DNA of 64,000 bases. It comes from Plumapathes pennacea. Lineage: Eukaryota; Cnidaria; Anthozoa; Antipatharia; Myriopathidae. Of the stretch, positions 34,544-44,340 are shown one piece after another; position 1 is the first letter of the stretch, and every line of letters begins with the position of its first letter. A model generated the notes under the pieces. It ran no database searches, was not told where the DNA came from, and worked only from the letters and a program-made list of their open reading frames with translations. The translations under genes were made by a program, and so were the position numbers. The DNA is taken from the NCBI GenBank assembly GCA_964036295.1, contig OZ038471.1, positions 15,345,184-15,409,183 on the forward strand, read 5' to 3'.

Positions 34544-34991
34544 TTAAGGTGCAGTAATAAGGGCAACAAAAGAGAGCAATTTGTCGCGCAACATTGTTGC
34601 GTTGCAAGTTGATGAGCGAACTGCGCGTATTACCAACCTTTGCGCAACTTGTCGCGCGACAAAGTTTTTATGTTACAAGTTGCAATATTTCGTTGCAGAT
34701 ACAGAACGAGCTTCTACTTTTTACAACAAAATTTGAGTTTGCTGCGCGTATTACCGGCCACTGTCGTTGCAACTTGACACGCGACAGAAAACTCCTCGGC
34801 CGCCATCTTGTATGTCAAACTGACCAATCACGCGGCCGAATTTCGTGTCTAATTGCAACAGAGTCCTGCTGCAAGTTTTAGCTGTTGCGTGAGCGGTAAT
34901 ACGCGCAACATAAAATCGTTCTCGAACTTGTAACACAACACTGTTGCGCGACAAGTTACACGAATTTGTTGCCTGTGTCACTACACCTTAA
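34544..34991. mobile_element. TTAA-flanked MITE rich in 'gttgcgcgacaag'
   Basis: 'ttaaggtgcagtaa' at the left pairs with 'ttactacacctt'-like 'tcactacaccttaa' at the right, then 'gcaacaaa' with 'tttgttgc'. TTAA occurs at both ends. The interior repeats 'ttgtcgcgcaac' and its complement. About 448 bp. Its TTAA ends and 'ttgcaac' interior recall the element at 17758-17983. Confidence 0.7.
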
Positions 34992-35594
34992 GATCTATAT
35001 ATGATTAAACATGCTTGGATAATACACTCAGGAACTATTTCAGATTTGAGTAGATTGACGGCACAAGCCACATATGCAAATTAATCGCTCCAGCGACACG
35101 CTCCAGCCTTAATTATGAAAGTGAAATTAGAAAAAGAAAACCAGCCTAATTGTAATTTGCAAATCAGATTATAGTAAAACATGAGTTTAGTGGTCGACTC
35201 AAAGATTTCTTCTACTTTTCTTTTTTTTTTTTCGATACACTAATATACTGCTGCAAACAGATAATTCCTAATTCTCTAACCAGGTGCGGAAAAAAGAACA
35301 TTCTCTTCTAAGTCGGGCCACCATCTCGAGTTGGGAACCGCGTGAATGGATGAATTTGTAGACATCAAGTTAAAAAAGTAAATTAAGAACAACTCGGGGA
35401 AAGATGTCCTCGTTGAGTTTTCCGTTCGTTTGTTTTGCTTTTCAGTGTCATAAAACAGCTGCACAAACAAACTGGAACTAACCAAAAAGACAATTAAGTA
35501 AAATGTAAAACTACCTTTTATCAGAGGCACACGACAGGGCTAACAAGAGAAAACGATTTGTGGCACGAAACATGACTGGCGCGGGAAAGAAACT

Positions 35595-36737
35595 CATGGC
35601 CAGAAATAGCGGACATTCTGAGCCTGCAACATTGTCAGCGGGCCGGGTATTTCCCGCCACAATGTGCGTCCGCGGCAGCTTTTCCCGCCCAAAATCGCGG
35701 GCAGCAGTTTGTTTACCAAACGTTCAATTAGCTGAAGTATGCCGGATTGCGATCAATCACTGCGATCGCTCAAAAAAGTGTTCAGAGACCGCTGGATTGC
35801 TACGATCACTGCGATTGCTGAAAAACTGTTCCGAGATCGTAGTGATTATTGGGAACAGCATGCCGCGAATGGAAAAGCTGAAATGTTTCAAAGCGACTGG
35901 TGACACGCACGGTCAGTTTTGTAAAACTTGGTGCTGTAGTTTAATTGCAAATTCTATGCTGAAGTTAGAAGAAAGGATGAACAAGTCTTACAATTTAGCG
36001 GTATTAAAACAGTTCCTGCTTTGCTGGACAGAGTTTCCTTGTCCGTTCTTGAACAACCGTATTTATGCGCCACGATTCGCGACGTCTCTTTCAAAGCTTC
36101 ATTAAATTCCCAAAACAAATCCTGAACTCACTTTGCAGGATGGTTTACTCACAAGGCTACACAGTTTGTTTTGAACAACTCGGTCGATCGCCGGGGCCGA
36201 TCGGAGGGAGCTAGAACCGATCGCGAGTAGCATCGAACCTTGCTTCACTAAGCGTGCGTATCGAGTGATTGTGCGGCTAAATTCAACAAAACACATCTTT
36301 ATAATCCAAAAACGCAAGAGATACAAAGTGCCGAGGGTTACCAATACGTTTGCTCAGAAGAATGACCTTTCTCGAAGTAAGAACCGATTGAACAGCTTCG
36401 ATATTTCAACAACTTCGAGGCAAAACGGTCAGCTACTCTCATCCAGTATGCCGTTTTCAGCTTGTCTGCCATACTGTTGTCTCTTAGACGTGTCTTGCAT
36501 CTTTACATTAGAAAAACGCAAGAAGTGCATATGGACAGCTACTGATTTTGTGTTAATATTTTCGGTATCCTTGTATTATAAGAGAATCCGGTTGAACAGC
36601 TTGCTATTTAGTCTCTAATTCAAAGGTACGATAATTTTTGTGTCCATCTTCATAGTAAAGTCTCTTGTTTAGTTTACACTGAAAGCCAAAAAATTGCAGC
36701 CCCTAATGCGCATGCGTGTCCGCTATTTCTGGCCATG
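35595..36737. repeat. Exact 21-bp inverted repeat pair
   Basis: 35595-35615 (beginning catggccagaaat) is the exact reverse complement of 36717-36737. The pair encloses 1.1 kb that includes the 181-aa open frame. It may mark the ends of a decayed element, or be paired regulatory sites upstream of the GPCR. Confidence 0.65.
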
Positions 36738-36918
36738 AAGACAACACTGATAAACAATAAAGTGGTCCGGAAATAACCAGGCTGTTCTTTGGTCTTTCCT
36801 ATTGTGACTCGGCGAACAATTACAGGCTAACCCCTCCGCCCACTCTTTTGAAAGCAATTGCATCATTTAAATACTGAAAACAAACAGCTGAAGCATCAGT
36901 TTCGTGTCAGCAGTCACG

Positions 36919-37908
36919 ATGTCTCTAAACGACTCGCGACTGTTCCAGCTTGAAAACGAGCTTCCCGCTCGACCTTTAAGCTTGAAAATCGTCGAATTCG
37001 CCGTCCTCTTCGTGATAAACTTAATGGCATTGGTTGGGAATGCTCTTATTTGCATCGTTGTATACAGACGAGTGGCTCTTCGTACGATTGCGAATATGTT
37101 CATCGTTGCTTTGGCTGTTACTGATACTCTAATGGCGCTTGTGCCGATGCCGTTGACTATAGGAGCACTGCTCGTAAATTCCTGGCCCTTTGGAGAACTG
37201 GCTTGTCAACTCCAAGGTTTTATGATATATTTGCTGGTGTTTCAGTCGCTGCAACTCATAACACTCACGGCAATCAACCGGAACATTCACGTTATGCGTC
37301 CGACGCTACACAAACGTCTCTTCACGCCGAAAAAAACATGGTTAATGATCACGTTGACGATGATTTTCTCGGCTATTGTAATAGGAACACTAACGACTGT
37401 ACTACAGAGTTCTTTCGCCTTCCACCCTGGAAAAGCGTTTTGTTCCGTGGTAATGCCTTCCCTCCATCGCGGATTTATTTTCACCAGTGTATTTGGTTTG
37501 TTATTCGTTGTGATTCCAACTCTAATCATAACCATCTGTTATGTGAGAGTCTTGCGCGCGATTCGTCAACATCGAAGGCAGTTCGAGTCGACTAAAGGAA
37601 AATACGACTCCGGATCGGTTTTGAGCCGCGAAGAAGTCAAACTATCACGGATAGTGTTCGCGATAATTCTGGGTTTTGGGTTCTGTTGGATTCCGTGTGT
37701 CATAATTGATGTTCTAGACACCATACAAGACTCTTATCACCCAAGGCAAGTCTATCTCTTATATACCTATCTCGGCTACGCAAGTTCTATGATAAACCCT
37801 TGGATTTATGGCGGCATGAACAAGTTGGTGAGAAAAGAGATATTTTCCTTTCTACTCCGCCGACAAGACACACAAACAAGAGCTTCGAATGAACCCGCCC
37901 AGGAATAG
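36919..37908 (+). CDS. Class A (rhodopsin-family) GPCR, melatonin-receptor-like
   Basis: Single-exon gene of 329 residues, counted from the first in-frame ATG (MSLNDSRLFQ); the frame is open five codons upstream without an ATG. Seven hydrophobic helices are clear. TM1 has GNALI, TM2 LAVTD, and TM3 starts at Cys in ELACQLQ and ends NRN where most relatives have DRY. TM4 has the Trp in KKTWLM. The second extracellular loop has Cys in KAFCS, TM5 a Pro in VVIPTL. TM6 has CWIP and TM7 NPWIY, followed by a basic helix 8. NDS near the N-terminus is a glycosylation sequon. It should sit in the plasma membrane and couple to G proteins; the ligand cannot be read. TM7 has no retinal lysine, so it is not an opsin. 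NRN resembles the NRY of melatonin receptors. Intronless, as is common for expanded receptor families. Confidence 0.93.
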   Translation: MSLNDSRLFQLENELPARPLSLKIVEFAVLFVINLMALVGNALICIVVYRRVALRTIANMFIVALAVTDTLMALVPMPLTIGALLVNSWPFGELACQLQGFMIYLLVFQSLQLITLTAINRNIHVMRPTLHKRLFTPKKTWLMITLTMIFSAIVIGTLTTVLQSSFAFHPGKAFCSVVMPSLHRGFIFTSVFGLLFVVIPTLIITICYVRVLRAIRQHRRQFESTKGKYDSGSVLSREEVKLSRIVFAIILGFGFCWIPCVIIDVLDTIQDSYHPRQVYLLYTYLGYASSMINPWIYGGMNKLVRKEIFSFLLRRQDTQTRASNEPAQE

Positions 37909-37949
37909 GAAGCTAATGGTTCTAGTTCAATATTTACCGTCGATGCATA

Positions 37950-37955
37950 AATAAA
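37950..37955 (+). terminator. Polyadenylation signal of the GPCR gene
   Basis: AATAAA lies 42 bases after the stop codon, a plausible distance for a short 3'UTR. Confidence 0.55.
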
Positions 37956-39924
37956 CTTTACCAAAAGTTAGGCGAGCGAGCTACCAGAAGACATGGGCCG
38001 ATAATTTCATATTTAATTTAGCATGAAGTCCATTAAGAAAATATGTATTGAAGACACAATATCAGACTAATATTAACAAATCAGGGCAGAAAATCGTCTT
38101 ATTGTTTGAATAAGTCTTCCAGTCACAAAACTAAAGAATAATTTTCATCAAATTTTAAAGTTAATGTTGAACAAAATAAGTTCTAGTCAAAAACTAAACA
38201 TTGTCGCTCACCGAGTAAAAGGTCTAACTCGCTCGTATTTTCCCAGATACAAACATTTCAGAGGATATAAAATATAATAGTATTTTTATTTAGACTGAGT
38301 TATCTTGTGAATCTAATAATAAAGTCGCATCAATGGCAGAGCGAGGGGGTATCTGAGATTATCGTATTTCTAGTAATACTTTGATCCCAAAACAATTCAA
38401 CGTTACTACTACAGTAAAATTATAATTGCAAATACAGTATTCCTGTTTTGAAACGTATCTTTCGCGCGTACAGGCGTGTTAATTTATGCAGCTTAATATA
38501 TATTCTTGAGGCTTCTAGAAATTTGCAAAAAAGGATTAAACTTTGACAAAACTAAATAATTAAATACTAAGACAAAAAATAGTGATAAGTATGCACACGT
38601 ACTTAAGCATACTGGCATAATGCAATTTGCAAACTTAAACGAACGAATATATATACACTGATACATATAAATGAATATTGAATTCACGACAAATTTTACG
38701 CCAACGTACCTTAAAAATCTTAGGGCTCCCCGCCGAAAATTCACGGCGAGAAGGAAAAAATAACGTTATCAATAATGTTTTGGAAAATCAGTCATTTTAT
38801 TGATTAGTAAAAGATCTTTTAATCGTGAGCTGATCGAAATTTTTTTAAACCCTTAGTTTCCTGAATTATTTTTGTTTCTCCCTTATTATTATAAACACCA
38901 TTTCGCAAGTGCGGTTTTTGCAGACAAACAACTAATTTCTGGCGCCCACCTCAATAAACGTCATTCAATCGGTAACACTTTGTAAATTCAAACTGCACGC
39001 GTGTTCGTACAAGTAAGCCCGTTCGCGCGAGTTTGTACACGCGTCAGTTCCGTGACGTGACGTGACGTGAACGTGATCAAAATATTTCCCAGCCTCTCCT
39101 ACTCTGAACTCTTAACATACGAGTATTTATTTCAAGGAAGCTAAAATTCTTGAGTATACATTTGGTACGTTCATCAGCTTAAAAATAATCATACTGAATT
39201 ATCTTTGATTTTTTTTTCGTTTTGATATTCAACTCGATGCCTGTTCACTCTTTCCCTCCCAAAAATGATCAACTTCAATTTTCTCCCTCAGTTTCTCACT
39301 AAGAGATATATCATACAGTAAGGAGAACTTGGCTTTTGATAACTTGATCAGATGAAAGCTGATTAAACTATCAATTCTCAATACATAACTCATACAGTTC
39401 CTTCTTAAAATGCAAGGAGAATCTGTAGTTTGAGCATAGGAGTGATTCGCATAATTCCATGCCAGCTGTTCACTGCAAGCCAGTTATCACATGCACATCA
39501 ACATAAGATTTTGTTTGGCGAAACACGCACAACTTCCACCAGGTCTTTCCATTGCATCCAATAGTAAATAGGATTGGACGTTGATGGTGGCTGATAGTTG
39601 GTTAGGTTCAGCTTTCACAAAAAGTAATGACTTCTGAGTACTAGCTCAATGCACTGTCACTTAGACTGTGTTCATAAACAGCATTGTCACAGTGTGAGTG
39701 TTTGCGTGACTCGTTCAAAGTCTTGCGTGACGAACTCACTGGATTGTGTGATTGACTCCAAATAAAGTGCTCACGTGACCACTTGTACGTCCAGTAAATT
39801 GACAGAACATACATGTCAATGTCCTTGCTTCACAGTATTTGTGCATATTCTTGTATGGCAAGTGTGAATCAGCTCTTACAAACACTTCAATTGATACGAT
39901 CCATCGTATTGTGCTGATACTTAC
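37956..39924. other. AT-rich spacer downstream of the GPCR
   Basis: No gene seen. Contains a copy of the 200-bp dispersed repeat (39246-39443) and the short tandem 'cgtgacgtgacgtgacgtga' near 39051-39070. The missing last exon of the TUBGCP5-like relic is not recognisable here. Confidence 0.6.
39246..39443. repeat. Copy of the 'ccctttcactccc' dispersed repeat
   Basis: Begins 'cactctttccctccca' and ends 'agcataggagtgatt', with 'gatcaacttcaattttctcc', 'agagatatatcatacagtaa' and 'gctgattaaactatc' between. About 198 bp. Confidence 0.75.
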
Positions 39925-40940
39925 AGTGTGGGAACGCTCCTCGCTTCACGATATTGTTCAGGAAAGTGATGATGAAATTCTTGCAATTGGAGAACTCTGC
40001 TTCCAGTTTTTCAAACACCTCCAAACTGCAAAAGGAAAGTACACTAAGTAAAGCCTGGTTTTCGCATTTGGCGTAAGCACAACAGTCATTATTTCATAGT
40101 GAACAAGTTCAACGCATGCTAAAGCACAAGGGCATGTCTTCATTTGACGCATATATCGCTTGTGCTTGTTTCGCTCGTTTTCATTTGACGCATATATCTC
40201 TTGTGCTTGCTTCGCTCGTTTTCATTTGACGCATATATCTCTCGGGCTTGCCCCGTTGGTTTTTACTAGACACAGCACTTGTATGCCCGGATAGTAAGCC
40301 TTGCAACCTTTCACGCAATCCCTCTTACATTGCTAAAAATGCACATTACAGATTGGAGTTGCAGAGTCAATGGGCATTTTAACCTGAGACGTCAGAAGAA
40401 GCCCCCTCCCTCCCCTCCCCCCCCAAATGTAACCCTGATAGAGCCAACACCAGCAAATGCACTGCTATAAGATACCTGATGTTCTGAACACCCGAGTCCC
40501 AGCGTGCTTGAAATACAAGAGCAATGTTTAACACTTTCAGGATTGCTTCCTTGATGAAACCAACCTGTTTCAGAGGCAATACAAAAACAAAACAGTAAAG
40601 TGATGTAAAAAAAGAGAAAAAACAAAAGGGTTATCCACAAGAAACAAGTTCCTTTTCATGATATTGAAACTGAGAATAATTTGCCCACAGGCGTGGAGAG
40701 TCTGACCTTTCAACTGAGTAAACAGCGGTCGTAAACCTTGTCCATGTAAGAATGATGCACCTTGATCAGGTCATCCAAGTCCCTCACCTGCCAGAAAAAC
40801 GACAACACGTTTGAGAACCACGGAGATCAACCTCATTCCCAGGCTCTTTCATCTCCCGGCCAATGACAGAGCCTGGGAAGTAGGGTTGTACGTTTATTTT
40901 TTGATGTAGGAATTACCTTACGCCCCCATTATCCTCTCAT

Positions 40941-41095
40941 TTATACACAGTAAGTAATTCTGGTGGGGCCGTGTTGTTAAACTTAACGTAAATTTGTTTA
41001 TAGGAATCCCAACTGGTCGGAGGCTAACCAGTTGACTATTTATATAACATGGTCGACGATTTGAACCCGGTATATCGTGTTGCAATTTAAGTTAG
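40941..41095 (-). mobile_element. tRNA-derived SINE, copy 1
   Basis: Shares 'ggtggggccgtgtt', 'aacgtaaatttgtt', 'gtcggaggctaaccagttg', 'gatttgaac' and 'cgtgttgcaa' with 63831-64000. Read on the minus strand, 'tagtcaactggttagcctcc' resembles a polymerase III A box and 'gggttcaaatcgtcg' a B box. Lies inside the TUBGCP5 relic. Confidence 0.65.
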
Positions 41096-41693
41096 TGGTC
41101 AGAGAACCCGGGACCTCAGAATGCGGTTATAGAAAATACAGTGAATTCAGTATCGAGTCTCAAGTTTGAGTCTAGAGTTTTACAAATTATGAAAACTGAA
41201 CTCGAATTTGCTGTTGTTTCCGCTGACTCAAAAGTGCAAATTCGACGTCCGCTATGCTTAAACAGCGACCGCTAACATTTTACACAAAAATTACCTTATC
41301 TAAGGAGCGCTGAAACTCCAACACCGTAGTATCTGGAAATAGAAAAAAGAAAAAAGCAAGGATGACTTTAAAACCATTGCTACTTGTATATTGGTTTACT
41401 TACCAAAAAACCACATAAGGCCTCTTACCAACTTAAACCGAAACACGAACATCTTTTGCATGAGCCTGCCATTGTTCTGCCCAAAGGCTTGACTCGCTGG
41501 AGCACGCACGTTTTGCTGTTCCTCATCTTCATCACTTGACATGTCACTGTTGTATTTTCGTCCCAGCCTCAAGTCTAAAAAACCAATAAAAATACTGAGA
41601 AGCTCTTTAAAACTTAACCAAAGGTTGCTATATATTCATCAGAGAGAAATAATATGCAATCCTCGAACAAAAACCTCGGAATTAGCAGGTTTA

Positions 41694-41798
41694 CCCTTTC
41701 ACTCCAAAGAGTGATCAACTTCAATTTTCTCCTTCAGTCTTCTGCAGGAAATTCATGTGTAGAGCTCAGCTTTTGATAGCTCAGATAAAGGCTGATTA
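41694..41798. repeat. Partial copy of the 'ccctttcactccc' dispersed repeat
   Basis: Starts 'accctttcactccaaagag', then 'tgatcaacttcaattttctc' and 'aaaggctgattaaactat'. It lacks the second half. Confidence 0.65.
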
Positions 41799-42460
41799 AA
41801 CTATATGTTGACTTGTAAGAGGTTTATTCCTTATGCTTATGTCACTTATGATTGATGGTTATATTATGTTGCTATTGTGAACCAGGCTTCAATGAAATGA
41901 TTGCCACTGACCATAACCAGTCTTGACTACCCCCCTCAGAATAGATTTGGTCACAAAATGGCAGTGCGCCAACAAGACTTAAGTCTTCTCAGCAGTTTGG
42001 CGTTTGTTTTGTGCCATCAACTGTTACAACTTATACAAACTGTCACCCTCGAACATCCTGAGACTGTTTCCTAATGACAAACTTCCGAATTAGTGCTGTT
42101 GCACTGATTTTCCACCTACCCATTGATCGCTTTTTGCACTTTATTGCTGTCTACATCCAGGAATCGGTGGTATCTGCAGGTTTGAGGCAAGATGCATGCT
42201 CTAAGAACAACACCCAAACCATACTTAAAACAAATCTATCCACGTGTAATTACGAACCTGAAATTTGACAATGCATACTGCACAGATATATGAAAATTCT
42301 TTGACCCTTTCTGAAAAAGCAAACAAAATACTTCAATTGCCTACGGGAAATATTTCGATGTTCAGCTATTTATTTCAATTACCTTAAAACCTGTAAAGAT
42401 TCGCACAAATTCCTCCGCCAAGTCCTCAAACTTCGGATCTCAAAGCAAAATGGGCGCCAT

Positions 42461-44340
42461 ATTTGTTTTCACTCCATGCTTGTCCCAGGACTGCTCGATT
42501 ACGACAACTTCTGAAGTCTGGTAACAAGGCTGATTGTCTTTCATAATTTATCAAACTTATTAATTTTTCCGAAATTCGTCCGTTTCCCCTCCAATATTCG
42601 TTCAATATTCCCTCAGTGTTATTACTATCGGAATGATCCAATGAGTAATTTTGTACATTTTCTTTTTCTAGACATATCTGTAATTTGTAATACTACCCGC
42701 CACGATTAGCTTGTATATGCGGGTTAGGGTTAAAATTCAGACCTGAAATAAAATTGAGGCTGAAGTTGACAAACTATGCCGTCGCACAGCCGACGCAATG
42801 GCTGAATGCTCGCTTAGATGAGCACACCAGGTTAAACCACCGGCCTCAAGTCATAAGATAGTCAGTGACACATGCAAATAATCCCTTTAGTGGCGTGCCG
42901 CTATTTTTCTCCCCAGTTCTTGTTTCAGGGCGATGAACTCACAGCAAACCTCAAAGTGGCCACGTCGCTGAAAGCTCGGCTATCGCTTTTCAAAGGACAG
43001 AAAGCGCAGTTTCAGCAGGCCAGGAGCCATGGCGGTTATCAATGTCACCCATGCGGCATACTGGATAAATTATCATGTAAATGTTGGTATTTTCGATCAG
43101 TTTTTCATCAAATTAAGTATAATTATTTGTAATTCACGTCAATTTTTTTTTCAACAAAAACACTTGCTGACACCAATGCAAGTAAATACAAATGTGTCCA
43201 GTTTAACGTTTATTTTATTTGTGTTCTATTTTAATTACACGCACGCAAGCGACCAGCTACGAATCTACCAAAATCTACCAGTAGTAAACAACGAAAACTA
43301 ATAAATATGTATACACAAACCGCAACTGTATGCTCTCAAGTCACCAAGGTCTTTTACTCCAAATGGAGTCGTTTCTGAAAGTTCTGAGTCATCAACTCAA
43401 GGCGATGCAAGAAATAGAGAAACGGAAAGTGTTAATCATCCGTTTTGAACCAATACAAGTCGAGGGTCGTTTAAAAGCGAGTCATTGAAAAGAGGCAGGG
43501 TATAATTTTGATTCCACCGTGGGAATTATGAGGAAAAGTTCAATTCATAAGACACGAGGCAGAGGGCAGCTAACACAAAGGGTGGCGAATGGTAAAATCC
43601 CAGACTCGTCGAGACCTTTGTTTGAAAATCCGAGACCGAGTCTTTAGAAAATCCTGAAAAACAAAAAACGAAACACAAACATTTCGTGATTCATCACGAA
43701 CGGTTCTGAGATTTCGAGATCGGATCAAAAGTTTCCGAGACCCACAATTTTCTAGGAACCATTCGCCACCCCTTACACAACATGTTCTGTGATTTGAAAA
43801 CAAGGCGGAGTTTTCAAAGTCTAAATACATGAATTATATATAACCTGCATCGCTCAACTTCGAAGCCTATCTAAAAAAGATCGCACAAATTGCCCCTTGA
43901 CATCAGGGGACCAGCAAACCTCAATAAAAACAAAGCGAACAAAAATCGACTAAGTGGGGTAGGGTAAGGGTTTTTCTGACGTGTTTTACCCGCCACTTCC
44001 GACCTGTTTCTATCTCCCCTTAAGTTTAAAAGCTCCACAATTGGTTTCCCAACTCAACTACCCCGATACTGAAGTATTTGAAAGTACTCGACTCGGAATA
44101 AAGCAACCGCTGTAATACCCCCTGGGGGAGGGGGTGCGGGATACAAGGCATGTAATCGACTGACGAATAACTTATGGCAAAAAAGACCAGAACAGATAAC
44201 TCCTTCTAAAGTATTAGAAAAATGACACAACTAAGTAATTTATCAAATTTGGTGTGACAATCTACTGCAGCTGTGTCTGCATGTCGCTTGCGTGGTTGGT
44301 TTACTATAAAGTAGGCAAGACTTGTCTAGTGTCAGCTGAG
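42461..44340. other. Spacer between the TUBGCP5 relic and the TLDc gene
   Basis: No gene is supported. It holds a MITE (43580-43771). The 71-aa minus-strand frame at 42426-42641 overlaps the relic's first exon in another frame and matches nothing. Confidence 0.55.
43580..43771. mobile_element. MITE with gggtggcgaatggt ends
   Basis: gggtggcgaatggt (43580-43593) pairs exactly with accattcgccaccc (43758-43771). The flanks 'taacacaaa' and 'ttacacaac' share ACACAA, a possible target-site duplication. 192 bp, no coding capacity. Confidence 0.75.

Larger units (their letters stand above)
33605..36918. other. Spacer between DSTYK and the GPCR gene
   Basis: Divergent promoter space. It holds a TTAA-flanked MITE (34544-34991), a repeat near 34265-34480 that resembles 16170-16260 and 27540-27600 ('gattggccaagaatgttnct'), and a pair of exact 21-bp inverted repeats. 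One open frame at 35560-36105 (plus, 181 aa) matches nothing I know and has no domain features. I do not call it a gene. Confidence 0.55.
39925..42460 (-). pseudogene. TUBGCP5: TUBGCP5-like (gamma-tubulin complex component 5) relic
   Basis: Eight minus-strand exon-like blocks with good splice sites: 42383-42460, 42258-42310, 42120-42173, 41404-41574, 41295-41332, 40707-40787, 40476-40564, 39925-40025. The first three match the family N-terminus (SVQYALSNFR, then YHRFLDVDSNKVQKAI). The last ones match its C-terminus (TTVLEFQRSLDK, VRDLDDLIKVHHSYMD, VGFIKEAILKVLNIALVF, KNFIITFLNNIVKRGAFPH). The intact protein nucleates microtubules within the gamma-tubulin ring complex. Here codon 7 after the only ATG is TGA, a second TGA follows CLLS in exon 6, and block 3 (phase 2) cannot join block 4 (needs phase 1). 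The several hundred residues between them are missing, and no final exon is found. A SINE lies in one intron. Identity is well supported from memory of the human protein; the pseudogene call is likely but an unusual isoform is not excluded. Confidence 0.75.

Noticed and set aside
35560-36105. 181-aa plus-strand frame
   Set aside because: No recognisable domain, membrane segment or signal peptide. It lies within a region bounded by inverted repeats. Could be real, but nothing supports it.
36919-37908. Opsin identity for the GPCR
   Set aside because: The retinal-binding lysine is absent from helix 7 (LLYTYLGYASSMINPWIY).
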